From: Flavobacteriaceae bacterium
Lineage (GTDB): Bacteria; Bacteroidota; Bacteroidia; Flavobacteriales; Flavobacteriaceae
NCBI GenBank assembly: GCA_003443635.1
Contig: CP031964.1
Location: forward strand, 2,264,321 to 2,328,320
DNA: 64,000 bases
Direction: 5' to 3'
The notes beneath the pieces were generated by a model that searched no databases, was not told the DNA's origin, and was given only the letters and a program-made list of their open reading frames with translations. This document shows, piece by piece, positions 51,850 to 60,549 of this stretch. The position numbers and the translations under genes are program-made. Each line of letters opens with the position of its first letter. Within the stretch, counting starts at the first letter, position 1.

Positions 51850-52359
51850 ATGCCAGTACCAAAAACAAAAAAAGAATTAATCTTGCAAAGCCAAGAAAAC
51901 TATCAAAAATTAAATGAATTGATTGATTCTTTTACTAAAAAACAGCAGGTCTCTGAGTTCTCAAAAGATACAATGAATAGAAATATTAGAGATGTTCTCG
52001 CACATTTACATCATTGGCATAATATGTTTATTAATTGGTATAAAGTAGGGATGAAAGGAATAAAACCTGACATACCAGCAAAAGGCTATAGTTGGAAAGA
52101 CACAAAACAGTTGAATAAGAAAATTTGGAGCGACTATCAGAATCATAAACTTGACGATATAAGAAAAGCTTTAAATAAATCTTATTTAGAACTTCAAAAA
52201 ATAATTGGCAAGCATACGGACAATGAATTGTTTGAAAAAAAGCGATATAAATGGACAGGCACTTCATCCCTGGGAACATATATTCGAGCTAATACATCGA
52301 GTCATTATAATTGGGCCTATAAACTGATTAAAAAAGCAAAATCTACTATTAATAATTAA
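51850..52359 (+). CDS. ClbS/DfsB family four-helix bundle protein
   Basis: The 169-residue protein has MPVPKTKKELILQSQENYQKL (given in overlapping parts: MPVPKTKKEL and LILQSQENYQKL), NIRDVLAHLHHWHNMF with the conserved HLHHWH and YKWTGTSSLGTYIRANTSSH. It belongs to the DUF1706/ClbS-DfsB group, DinB-superfamily helical proteins. ClbS protects producing cells from colibactin, DfsB has another role; the role here is unknown. The Crp-like gene follows 10 bp downstream, suggesting co-transcription. Confidence 0.87.
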   Translation: MPVPKTKKELILQSQENYQKLNELIDSFTKKQQVSEFSKDTMNRNIRDVLAHLHHWHNMFINWYKVGMKGIKPDIPAKGYSWKDTKQLNKKIWSDYQNHKLDDIRKALNKSYLELQKIIGKHTDNELFEKKRYKWTGTSSLGTYIRANTSSHYNWAYKLIKKAKSTINN

Positions 52360-52369
52360 AATCAGATAA

Positions 52370-52993
52370 ATGAAAACTTCCTTTTTAGCTGAGTGTTTTC
52401 CTGTTCTTGAAAAAGAGCTTTTAACTGAAATTGAAAAGTACTCAACTATAAAAAGCTTTTTGGCCAAAGAGTATATTGTTAAACAAGGAACATTTATTCG
52501 TTTTTTACCTATTGTTTTAACTGGTAATATAAAAGTATTTAGTGATGAAGATACTGTGCAATTTTTACTGTATTATATTTCGTCGGGAGGGTCTTGTATT
52601 TATAGTTTCGCTCATACATTTAATAATGAGCCAGTAGAATTTTCAGCTATTGCCGAATTAGATAGTGAATTATTATTACTCCCTTTAAATAAAGTTAACC
52701 AATGGTTAAAAAAATATCCATCATTTGGTCATTTAGTACTTACTGATTATCAAAAGCATTACAAAGATTTATTAAACACTGCTAAACAAATTACGTGCTA
52801 CAATTTAGATCAACGGTTATTGCATTATCTTAAAAATAAAGCTCAAATAGAAAACACAAACCTTTTAAATATCTCCCATCAGGAAATTGCTAATGATTTA
52901 GGAACATCAAGAGAAGTTATTTCCAGATTATTAAAGAAATTAAGTGTTAACAATAAAGTAATACAAATAGGTCGAAAAATAAAAATACTTTAA
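52370..52993 (+). CDS. Crp/Fnr family transcriptional regulator
   Basis: The 207-residue protein has an N-terminal cyclic-nucleotide-binding-like beta barrel (about residues 20-120: EYIVKQGTFIRFLPIVL, ISSGGSCIYSFAHTF) and a C-terminal helix-turn-helix, ISHQEIANDLGTSREVISRLL. Key arginine and serine residues of the cAMP pocket are not evident, as is common for Bacteroidota members, so the ligand is unknown. It is 10 bp behind the ClbS/DfsB gene and may control it. Confidence 0.87.
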   Translation: MKTSFLAECFPVLEKELLTEIEKYSTIKSFLAKEYIVKQGTFIRFLPIVLTGNIKVFSDEDTVQFLLYYISSGGSCIYSFAHTFNNEPVEFSAIAELDSELLLLPLNKVNQWLKKYPSFGHLVLTDYQKHYKDLLNTAKQITCYNLDQRLLHYLKNKAQIENTNLLNISHQEIANDLGTSREVISRLLKKLSVNNKVIQIGRKIKIL

Positions 52994-53030
52994 AGTAACA
53001 TTTATCACTGTTTTTGATTATTATAAATTT

Positions 53031-53038
53031 TAGTTTTG
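53031..53038 (+). promoter_or_regulatory. -7 box upstream of the 80-residue protein
   Basis: TAGTTTTG matches TAnnTTTG exactly and is 22 bases before the ATG at 53061. No good second box at the right distance was found. Confidence 0.45.
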
Positions 53039-53060
53039 TGCTTTAACTTAAAACTAAATT

Positions 53061-53303
53061 ATGTCTGAGCAAACACAATTAATTCCAGGAAATTCTCTAA
53101 TTACTAACTCACCAGAAGAAGGTAGGGCTCTAGCTGTAAAAATTGCAAGATTAACCATTAAAATAACTCAACCTGATGCAGAGGTTAGAGAAAAACTAAG
53201 GCCAGTATATGCAAATGATGCAGCTATGTTAATCGCCATTGGTCAAACAGTAGCTATGGAATTTACAACTATTGCTAAAGCCAATAACTTTTGGAACGAT
53301 TAG
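53061..53303 (+). CDS. hypothetical small protein
   Basis: The 80-residue soluble protein has no recognised family. It contains SPEEGRALAVKIARLTIKIT and YANDAAMLIAIGQTVAMEFTTI (in parts), two helices separated by DAEVREKLRP. No signal peptide or cysteine is present. It is preceded by its own TAnnTTTG box, so it is probably a real, separately expressed gene. The next gene begins about 90 bp further on. Confidence 0.6.
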   Translation: MSEQTQLIPGNSLITNSPEEGRALAVKIARLTIKITQPDAEVREKLRPVYANDAAMLIAIGQTVAMEFTTIAKANNFWND

Positions 53304-53350
53304 TAACAACATTTACATGTCATTACCTTTTTATATCATTTTAAAGCAAT

Positions 53351-53395
53351 ATAACTAGTTACAAATACTTTATTTATCTTTACGTAACCAGTTAT
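53351..53395 (+). promoter_or_regulatory. promoter flanked by inverted operator copies
   Basis: ATAACTAGTTAC (53351-53362, containing the perfect palindrome TAACTAGTTA) and GTAACCAGTTAT (53384-53395) are inverted copies with one mismatch. Between them lies TATCTTTA (53375-53382), one base from the TAnnTTTG box. The layout is that of an autoregulated MarR-type promoter. It drives the mini-ORF and DUF1697 gene. Confidence 0.55.
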
Positions 53396-53459
53396 GATTA
53401 TGAAAAGGGATTTCATTCAACAAATAGATTTTATTAGGTATACTGCAAGAATTAAATGA
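53394..53459 (+). CDS. 21-residue mini-ORF, possible MarR remnant or leader peptide
   Basis: ATG 53394 or 53400 opens a frame MIMKRDFIQQIDFIRYTARI ending at TGA 53457-53459. The TGA overlaps the ATG of the DUF1697 gene (ATGA), so translational coupling is possible. The sequence resembles the N-terminal helix of small MarR proteins (KRDFxxxxxFIRxTARIK) and the promoter upstream looks like a MarR autoregulatory site, so this may be the remainder of a deleted regulator gene that still feeds the next gene. Confidence 0.4.
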   Translation: MIMKRDFIQQIDFIRYTARIK

Positions 53460-54010
53460 GTTCTAAAAAATCAACAGAGCGATATGTTGCATTCTTACGT
53501 GGAATTAATGTAGGTGGGCATCATAAAGTTCCTATGGCTGAGCTTCGTAAAGAATTAGAAAAATTAGGTTTTGAAAATATAATAACCTTATTAAATTCAG
53601 GGAATATTATTTTTGATGGAGATGCTAATGATTTAGAGAAATTAGAAATAACTATTTCTAAAAATCTAAAGAAAACTTTTGGCTTTCCCATACCTACAAT
53701 TATTAGAAAGTCTAAAACAATTTATCAATTATTTAATGATTCTCCATTTGAAAAAATTGAAGTTAACAAAGACATTCGATTGTATGTTTCGTTTTTAAAA
53801 GACAATGCTTCTTCTAATCTTGAACTGCCTTGGGTTAGCTCTGATAATTCATATAAAATACTAGATATAAGGGATAAAGCCATTCTTAGTGTTTTGGATC
53901 TTTCGGTTTCAAAAACACCAAAAGCAATGGAGGTTATAGAAAAAACTTTTGGAACAGATATCACAACTAGAAATTGGAAAACAATTGAACGTATTGTAAA
54001 CAAATTATAA
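53456..54010 (+). CDS. DUF1697 domain-containing protein
   Basis: The 184-residue protein matches DUF1697: YVAFLRGINVGGHHKVPMAEL (split: YVAFLRGINVGG and HKVPMAELRKEL), LLNSGNIIFD and DKAILSVLDLSVSKTPKAM. The family is an uncharacterised cytoplasmic alpha/beta protein widespread in bacteria. The ATG overlaps the stop of the mini-ORF by a shared ATGA. It is the only full gene behind the promoter at 53351-53395. Confidence 0.88.
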   Translation: MSSKKSTERYVAFLRGINVGGHHKVPMAELRKELEKLGFENIITLLNSGNIIFDGDANDLEKLEITISKNLKKTFGFPIPTIIRKSKTIYQLFNDSPFEKIEVNKDIRLYVSFLKDNASSNLELPWVSSDNSYKILDIRDKAILSVLDLSVSKTPKAMEVIEKTFGTDITTRNWKTIERIVNKL

Positions 54011-54190
54011 GCTTAGTTCTTTATAATATAATAGTTGTAAAATTACGGTTGATTACTGTTTACTATAAAGCAAAATACTTTCAAGCTTCTTTAGTTTGAA
54101 ATCCATATCTTTTTATTAAATTAGTTTCGTTAGTAGAAAATTTTCTATTGACATTTACATAAACTAACAGCAGTTATAAGAACATAAAAA

Positions 54191-55597
54191 ATGAATGAAA
54201 TATTATTATATGGTGCCGATTGGTGTCCAGATTGCAGAAGAGCAAAAAGTTTTTTAAAAGAAAATGATATTGACTATACGTTTATTGATGTAGATTTAGA
54301 TGAAGAGGCTACAGCTCGGGTAGAATCGATTAATAATGGTAAAAGAATAATTCCAACACTAATAATCAACAAAAAATCTTATACTAATCCTGATAATATT
54401 ATTTTATCATCTGTTTTAGGTATAAATGAAGTTGGTCGCGTACAACTTTTTGGTGCAGATTGGTGTCCTGATTGTAGAAGAGCAAAAAGCTTTTTAAAAG
54501 ATAATCATATTAATTTTGAATTTATTGATGTTGATATGTATGAATGGGCTACACAAAAAGTTGAAGAAATTAACAATGGAAAAAGGATAATTCCGACGGT
54601 ATTAATCAATGATATTCCTTATACGAATCCAGATAATATACAGTTAACAGAATTACTTTCTGTAAATATTGAAAAAGAGCACAAAGTTTTTGATACTATT
54701 ATTATTGGTGGTGGTGCAGCTGGATTAACAACTTCAATTTATGCGCAAAGAGATCGTTTTGATTCTTTGATTTTGGAAAAATCTACTATTGGTGGTAATG
54801 CATTTTTAACAGAAAAAATTGAAAACTATCCTGGGTTTCAATCTATTTCTGGTCCAAAACTTATGGAAAAAATGGAAGAACAAGCCAGAACTTATGGTGC
54901 CAAAATAAAAACAGGTGAAGAGGTTATAAATATCACTAAACAAGATAATCTTTTTTCTATCAAAACTAAGAGTAGTTCTTATTTAGGAAAAACCATTGTA
55001 ATTTCAACTGGTTCTACATATCGAAAATTAGGAATTACTAATGAAGAAGAATTAATAGGATCTGGAATTCATTTTTGTGCTACCTGTGATGGCGCTTTTT
55101 ATAGAGATAAAGATATTATTGTTATTGGTGGTGGAAATTCAGCTTTGGAAGAAGGCATTTTTTTAGCTGGCTTTTGTAAGAGTGTTAAAATAGTACATAG
55201 ATCTTCTGAATTTTCAGCTTCAAAAACATATATAGAAAAATTAAAATCTATTGATAATATATCAACTTACATGAATAAAACATCATTAGAATTTGTTGCA
55301 AACGAAAAAGGATTATTTAGTAGTCTAAAAGTAGTTGATAATGACACTAAAGAAGGCATGAATTTAACAGCAGATGGTGTATTTATATTTATAGGCTTAA
55401 TCCCAAACACTAAGCCCTTTAAAGGTATTGTTAATCTTGATGAAAGAGGATTTATTAAGACTAGTGGATTAGCTGAAACATCTGAAAATGGGATTTTCTC
55501 TGCTGGAGATTGCAGAGAGGGAGCCATAGCTCAAGTAGCAGCAGCTACAGGCGAAGGTGTTTTAGCAAGTTATGGGATTAGAAATTATCTTAAATAA
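54191..55597 (+). CDS. Grx-Grx-thioredoxin reductase fusion
   Basis: The 468-residue protein begins with two tandem glutaredoxin-like domains, residues 1-78 and 86-160, each with GADWCPDCRRAKSFLK, INNGKRIIPT and YTNPDNI. They are about two-thirds identical, also in DNA. The remaining 300 residues are a thioredoxin reductase: IIIGGGAAGLTTSIYAQ for FAD, GIHFCATCDGAFYRD with the CATC redox pair, IVIGGGNSALEEG for NADPH and SAGDCREGAIAQVAAA. The electron path NADPH to FAD to CATC to Grx dithiol could be internal, making a one-chain reducing system. Duplicated glutaredoxins are unusual for this class. Confidence 0.9.
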   Translation: MNEILLYGADWCPDCRRAKSFLKENDIDYTFIDVDLDEEATARVESINNGKRIIPTLIINKKSYTNPDNIILSSVLGINEVGRVQLFGADWCPDCRRAKSFLKDNHINFEFIDVDMYEWATQKVEEINNGKRIIPTVLINDIPYTNPDNIQLTELLSVNIEKEHKVFDTIIIGGGAAGLTTSIYAQRDRFDSLILEKSTIGGNAFLTEKIENYPGFQSISGPKLMEKMEEQARTYGAKIKTGEEVINITKQDNLFSIKTKSSSYLGKTIVISTGSTYRKLGITNEEELIGSGIHFCATCDGAFYRDKDIIVIGGGNSALEEGIFLAGFCKSVKIVHRSSEFSASKTYIEKLKSIDNISTYMNKTSLEFVANEKGLFSSLKVVDNDTKEGMNLTADGVFIFIGLIPNTKPFKGIVNLDERGFIKTSGLAETSENGIFSAGDCREGAIAQVAAATGEGVLASYGIRNYLK

Positions 55598-55689
55598 TTA
55601 TATTATTAATGATTTAGCTATAGCCCAAAGAATAGTATTCTCTAAGTAACTATTCATACAAAATATTGCTTATCATATAAAATGAATTT

Positions 55690-56112
55690 ATGGGATTAAA
55701 AACCTCAGAAGGATATTCAGGAACACCATTAGCTAAAAAACTTGGAATTAAACCAGATTTTAAAGCCCTACTTTATAATGCGCCTAAACATTATTTTAAT
55801 TTATTTACAGATTTACCAGGCAATATATACTTCACAAAAGAAATAGAAACAGATGATATCGATTTTATTCATTTATTCTGTACAAGTTTCGAAGAGTTAC
55901 AAAATATTGGAGAATTATATAAAAGTGTTTTAAAAAAGAATGGTCTTTTATGGGTAAGTTGGCCAAAAGGAACATCAAACATTAGTACCAATTTAAAAAG
56001 AGATCTCATTCGTGATTATTTTATAAACATTGGGCTGGTAGATGTAAAAGTAGCAGCCATAGATAACGATTGGAGTGGACTCAAATTCATCTATCGTTTA
56101 AAAGATAGATAA
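55690..56112 (+). CDS. DUF3052 domain-containing protein
   Basis: The 140-residue protein matches DUF3052: TSEGYSGTPLAKKLGIK, FIHLFCTSFEEL and GLLWVSWPKGTS plus DNDWSGLKFIYRL. The family is uncharacterised, possibly related to methyltransferase-like folds without the cofactor loop. It is soluble and has no signal peptide. It is the last of the small-protein run between 51 and 56 kb and has no apparent operon partner. Confidence 0.87.
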   Translation: MGLKTSEGYSGTPLAKKLGIKPDFKALLYNAPKHYFNLFTDLPGNIYFTKEIETDDIDFIHLFCTSFEELQNIGELYKSVLKKNGLLWVSWPKGTSNISTNLKRDLIRDYFINIGLVDVKVAAIDNDWSGLKFIYRLKDR

Positions 56113-56326
56113 TCTTATCATTATAAAAAACTCTAGTAATTTTATTTTTTTCATTTTTATCTCTCAAACCTTTCTTTTGGTATTAAAGATCAAACATGTG
56201 TTTTAGTCATTTAATCTTACAATTTGTCCACTTCCCCTTTTTATCGATACACATTTACTATTCTAAGTAGTAAGTTAGATGCAATAAAAGGTGAAATTAT
56301 GATAAAATTAAAATACTGAACTATTT

Positions 56327-57475
56327 ATGAAAAAAATTATCCTTTTGGGGTTAATAGTAATTATATCTATTAAATGTACTAATACAGCCAGTAAGAATTC
56401 AAAAACTATAACATCCTTAGAATCAATTTTAAACGAATTCGGACATCAGCTTCAAAAAGACATAGAAGATGATGGTATTAATGGAAGCATATCGGCAGCA
56501 ATAGTAAAAGGCAATAAAATTATTTGGTCTAATGCTTATGGTACATCTGATATCGATAATAATACAATAGCTGATTCTACTACTATTTATCGGATTGGTT
56601 CAGTTTCTAAGTCTTTTACATCATTTTTAATGATGCAATTAGTAGAAGAAAAGATAATTGAATTAGATGATCCGATAGAAAACTATTTACCTGAAATAAA
56701 AGAGTTAAACGGTTATTCTGATTCAACAAAAATTACCTTTCTACAATTAGCTAGCCATACATCTGGTTTACAAAGAGAACCTCAATTAGAAAATGCAACT
56801 TCAGGTTCTATTGATGAATGGGAAAATAAGGTTTTGCAATCTATTCCAAAAACAGCATTTCAATCAAAACCAGGAGAACGATATAGTTATTCAAATATCG
56901 GTTATGGCATTTTAGGATTAGCTCTCTCACGTGCTGCTAAAAAACCTTTTATTGAGTTGATTAAAACCAAAATATTTAAACCTTTAAATATGAACAACAG
57001 CTATTTTATTGTACCAGATGATAAATTAGAAAAACTAGCAAAAGGAATGGAAGGCGGTCCATTTGGAGAACTTAATAAACAAACCCCTAAAAAAGAGCAT
57101 ATGGGACGTGGATATAAAGTACCAAATGGCGCCATTTATTCTACACCAAACGATTTGGCTAAATTTATGATTAGTAATATGGGATATATGGAATTACTTA
57201 ACAGTGAGAATTTAGCTTTAATGCAAAAACCTGTAATAATTCCAAATGAAGATTGGTGGGACAATTATGGTTTAGGCCTTAGATTATTACGAAATAATTT
57301 AATGTCTACAATCGGGCATACAGGTTCTGTTTCTGGTTATACTGCAAATTTTATGTTTGATAAAGAAAGGCAATACGGGGTAGTTATAATGATAAATTAT
57401 AATTGGGGTATGACGAATGTAGATTTACGAGCTTTTGCTTTATTAAAAAGATTAAAGAAGTTTGATGTTGAATAA
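56327..57475 (+). CDS. lipoprotein serine hydrolase, beta-lactamase fold
   Basis: The 382-residue protein starts with a lipoprotein signal (MKKIILLGLIVIISIKC, Cys17). The hydrolase motifs are VSKS in RIGSVSKSFTSF (SxxK), YSNIGYG (YxN) and HTGSVSG (HxG). It lacks the C-terminal lipocalin-like domain seen in the serine hydrolase at 40449. The physiological substrate is unknown. Its end overlaps the upstream frame of the GloVer-repeat gene, and the two-component pair follows, so the three may be functionally linked. Confidence 0.87.
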   Translation: MKKIILLGLIVIISIKCTNTASKNSKTITSLESILNEFGHQLQKDIEDDGINGSISAAIVKGNKIIWSNAYGTSDIDNNTIADSTTIYRIGSVSKSFTSFLMMQLVEEKIIELDDPIENYLPEIKELNGYSDSTKITFLQLASHTSGLQREPQLENATSGSIDEWENKVLQSIPKTAFQSKPGERYSYSNIGYGILGLALSRAAKKPFIELIKTKIFKPLNMNNSYFIVPDDKLEKLAKGMEGGPFGELNKQTPKKEHMGRGYKVPNGAIYSTPNDLAKFMISNMGYMELLNSENLALMQKPVIIPNEDWWDNYGLGLRLLRNNLMSTIGHTGSVSGYTANFMFDKERQYGVVIMINYNWGMTNVDLRAFALLKRLKKFDVE

Positions 57476-57491
57476 ATTAACCCAAAAATAT

Positions 57492-58634
57492 ATGAAACCT
57501 ATTTTTAAATTATTGACCTTAATTATTATTTTAATTAATACTTCTGTAGCTTTCGGTCAACCTACTCAGTTTTGGGGAGTAACTTCTGCTCAAGGAGCAA
57601 ATGGGTATGGAACAATATTTAGCATAAATACGGACGGAACTGGTTTTGTAAAAGTCCATGACTTTAATAAGGCAACTGGATACTCACACGGTAGTCCAAG
57701 CTTGTGCAATGGTAAATTATGGGGAACTACTTTAGTAAAATATGGATTTAAAGGCCACGGTACAATTTATAGTTTAGATCTTACTTCTTTAAAATTCACT
57801 ATTGTACATCAGTTTGATGGTAAAAATGGAAGTACTCCGCTTGGAGATCTAATAGAGCATCATGGGAAATTATGGGGAATGACAAGTCGAGGTGGTAAAT
57901 ACAACAAAGGAACTATTTTTAGTATTAAAACAAATGGTACTGAGTTTGAGAATATATATGATTTTGATAATACAAATGGGGGTGATCCCTATGGCAGTTT
58001 GATAGAACATAATGGCAAGTTTTGGGGAACCACTTCTGGCGGAGGCAAAAACGGCATGGGAGTTATTTTTAATGTAAATATTGATGGTACTGGTTATACT
58101 AAAGTGCATGACTTTAATGGTATTAATGGAAATCGACCTAGATGCAAGTTAGTTGTTAGCAATGATAAAATTTGGGGAATGACTGACCGTGGAGGAATGT
58201 ACGATCTTGGAGTGATATTTAATATAAACACAGATGGTACTGGGTTTTCCAAAATATATGATTTAGATAAGATTGGAGGAAATGGTATTGTAAAAAGATT
58301 AATGGAAAATAAAGAAAAACTATGGGGACTAACTTTTGTAGGAGGTAAAAATAATAATAAAGGTACCATTTTTAATATTAATACCGATGGTTCTGGTTTT
58401 AAAAAAGTTCATGACTTTGATGGCTCTAATGGTAGCCGCCCTGAAGGTGGTTTAATAGAACATAATGGTGAGCTCTGGGGAATGACCAAATTTGGAGGCG
58501 ATTCAAATACAGGTGTAATATTTCAATTTAATGTTAATGACAAAGGAATTGAGTATAAAAAAATATTTGACTTTAATAAAGATACCGGAGGGCAACCTTT
58601 TGGATCGTTAATAGAAGTTCCTTTTAAAAAGTAA
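57492..58634 (+). CDS. secreted GloVer-repeat beta-propeller-like protein
   Basis: From ATG 57492 (signal peptide MKPIFKLLTLIIILINTSVA; the earlier ATG 57465 or TTG 57462 add a poorer N-terminus) the 380-residue protein consists of about eight copies of a roughly 45-residue repeat with the pattern LWGxTxxGGxxNxGTIFxINTDGTGFxKVHDFD (quoted in parts). This is the TIGR03803/GloVer repeat of bacterial secreted proteins. It probably folds as a propeller and acts in surface binding. No sorting domain is visible at the C-terminus. Confidence 0.83.
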   Translation: MKPIFKLLTLIIILINTSVAFGQPTQFWGVTSAQGANGYGTIFSINTDGTGFVKVHDFNKATGYSHGSPSLCNGKLWGTTLVKYGFKGHGTIYSLDLTSLKFTIVHQFDGKNGSTPLGDLIEHHGKLWGMTSRGGKYNKGTIFSIKTNGTEFENIYDFDNTNGGDPYGSLIEHNGKFWGTTSGGGKNGMGVIFNVNIDGTGYTKVHDFNGINGNRPRCKLVVSNDKIWGMTDRGGMYDLGVIFNINTDGTGFSKIYDLDKIGGNGIVKRLMENKEKLWGLTFVGGKNNNKGTIFNINTDGSGFKKVHDFDGSNGSRPEGGLIEHNGELWGMTKFGGDSNTGVIFQFNVNDKGIEYKKIFDFNKDTGGQPFGSLIEVPFKK

Positions 58635-58690
58635 ATTGAATTATTATCTTGTAATCACTTTTATGTAACTAATAAACGAAATCTTCTCTA

Positions 58691-59782
58691 ATGTTCAAAA
58701 AAATACCTACCATTTGGATGATCATTATAATTGCTATTATAATTTCATTACTGGCGAACATTGGATTAATTAATAGAATTCATAAACTCTCTCAAGCAAA
58801 TGAATTACCAGGAGGAACTGAAGAGGAGCGTCTATTAATATTAAAACAAATAGAAGAACGTTGGTTTATATTTAGGATTGGTATAAAAAATGCAATTACA
58901 GAGCTATTAATACTTATTATTTTTATTTTTTTTAATTATTCTTGGAAAGATTATTTAATTTCTATAAAACTAAATTTTAAAAAGCGTATCATTTTAATAA
59001 TAGGCGGTAACTTATTATTATTATTCTTTTTTATCTATTCTGATTTTGTATTAAGTAATTACTTAGGTACTATAAATTCAAATGCAACGATTCAAGGTAA
59101 ATTTTTGGAGGATTACTTTTTAAACCATTTGTTCGTTTTGGTCATTGCATTCGTTTCGCCTTATATTTTACTTCGCATACAAAAGGTTAAGCAGATAGAA
59201 TCTAATCTCATCAAAATAAAAGAAGAAAAAAGTAAAGCAGAACTTTCTGCGTTAAAAGAGCAAATCAGCCCTCATTTTTTCTTCAATACTTTAAGTACTT
59301 TAAGTACTATTGTTAGAAATGAGAATAAAGATGTAGGTCTTGAATTCATCCAAGACATGTCTAATACTTATCGCTATACATTAACATCAGCAAACGAGGA
59401 TTTAGTAAGTTTAAAGCAAGAAATAAATTTTATTGAATCGTATGTTTTTCTGTTACAAAAACGATTTGGTAAAAAACTACAATTTAAAATGAATATTCCA
59501 ATAGCATTTATGGATACTCCTATTCCACCAATGTCTCTTCAGTTGCTAATTGAAAATGCCATACAACATAATATTATTACTAAAACATTACCTTTAACGA
59601 TAGCCATTTATATTGAAAATAATATGATTTGCGTGGTTAATAATTTACAAGAAAAAGAATTTGTTGAAAGCTTTGGTATTGGTTTAAAAAATTTAACCAA
59701 TCGCTATAAGCTCCTCACAAAAAGTGAAATTATTATTGAACGTAATGCTTCAGAATTTATAGTTAAACTTCCTTTATCATGA
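58691..59782 (+). CDS. LytS-type sensor histidine kinase
   Basis: The 363-residue protein has four predicted membrane spans (about residues 8-28, 62-80, 95-118, 142-160) and a cytoplasmic His_kinase/HATPase domain of the LytS/YehU class: KEQISPHFFFNTLSTLS with the phosphorylated histidine, and PMSLQLLIENAIQHNI with the N-box. There is no large periplasmic sensor domain, so membrane or lipid signals are possible inputs. Its end overlaps the start of the LytTR response regulator gene by 4 bp (ATGA). Confidence 0.9.
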   Translation: MFKKIPTIWMIIIIAIIISLLANIGLINRIHKLSQANELPGGTEEERLLILKQIEERWFIFRIGIKNAITELLILIIFIFFNYSWKDYLISIKLNFKKRIILIIGGNLLLLFFFIYSDFVLSNYLGTINSNATIQGKFLEDYFLNHLFVLVIAFVSPYILLRIQKVKQIESNLIKIKEEKSKAELSALKEQISPHFFFNTLSTLSTIVRNENKDVGLEFIQDMSNTYRYTLTSANEDLVSLKQEINFIESYVFLLQKRFGKKLQFKMNIPIAFMDTPIPPMSLQLLIENAIQHNIITKTLPLTIAIYIENNMICVVNNLQEKEFVESFGIGLKNLTNRYKLLTKSEIIIERNASEFIVKLPLS

Positions 59783-60540
59783 AAATATTAATTATTGAAG
59801 ATGAACATAGCGTTGCGCAAAATCTTTGTGATATTTTATTCGAGATTAATCCCAGTATAGAAATAGTAGCCGTTTTAGAAACTGTTATAGATACTGTAAC
59901 ATGGATAGAAAACAATAACAATCCAGATTTAGGCTTTTTTGATATACAGATTGCAGATGGCAATTCTTTTGAAATTTTTGAAAGAACATCAGTAAATTTT
60001 CCAATTGTATTTACAACAGCATTTGATGAGTTTGCACTAAAGGCCTTTAAGGTAAATAGTATAGATTATTTAATGAAGCCTATAAAAAAGAATGCGCTCA
60101 AAATTGCATTAAAAAAATATGATGCTATCTATAAAAAAAATGACAATGAAAAATTATTAAAGGTTATTCAGGAATTAAAAAGTGAAGCTCAAAAAAAATA
60201 TAAGAAAAGCTTTCTGGTGTACATAAAAGATAAAATTTTACCTATAGCAACAGAAGATATTGCATATTTTTATTTAGAGAATGAAACCGTTTTTTGTTTT
60301 ACTCATAAAAATGAGCGGTATAATATTAATCAAGTCTTAGATAAAATTTATAACCAATTAGATCCTGAGGTTTTTTTTAGAGCAAACCGCCAATATATCG
60401 TATCTCGAAAAACGATTAATTCTGTATCTATGTATTTTCACAGAAAACTTAAATTAGAAGTTATCCCAAAAAATAATTCAGAAATAATAATTAGTAAAAC
60501 TAAAGCTAATGAGTTTAAAAAATGGTTGGCTGGTGATTGA
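59779..60540 (+). CDS. LytTR family response regulator
   Basis: The 253-residue protein has a receiver domain (residues 1-120: ILIIEDE, GFFDIQIADG with the phospho-acceptor aspartate, TAFDEFALKAFKVNSIDYLMKP) and a C-terminal LytTR DNA-binding domain (FLVYIKDKILPIATEDIAYF, FFRANRQYIVS). The genes for kinase and regulator overlap, so they form one unit. Candidates for control are the upstream GloVer-repeat protein and serine hydrolase. Confidence 0.93.
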   Translation: MKILIIEDEHSVAQNLCDILFEINPSIEIVAVLETVIDTVTWIENNNNPDLGFFDIQIADGNSFEIFERTSVNFPIVFTTAFDEFALKAFKVNSIDYLMKPIKKNALKIALKKYDAIYKKNDNEKLLKVIQELKSEAQKKYKKSFLVYIKDKILPIATEDIAYFYLENETVFCFTHKNERYNINQVLDKIYNQLDPEVFFRANRQYIVSRKTINSVSMYFHRKLKLEVIPKNNSEIIISKTKANEFKKWLAGD

Positions 60541-60549
60541 TTAATAAGG

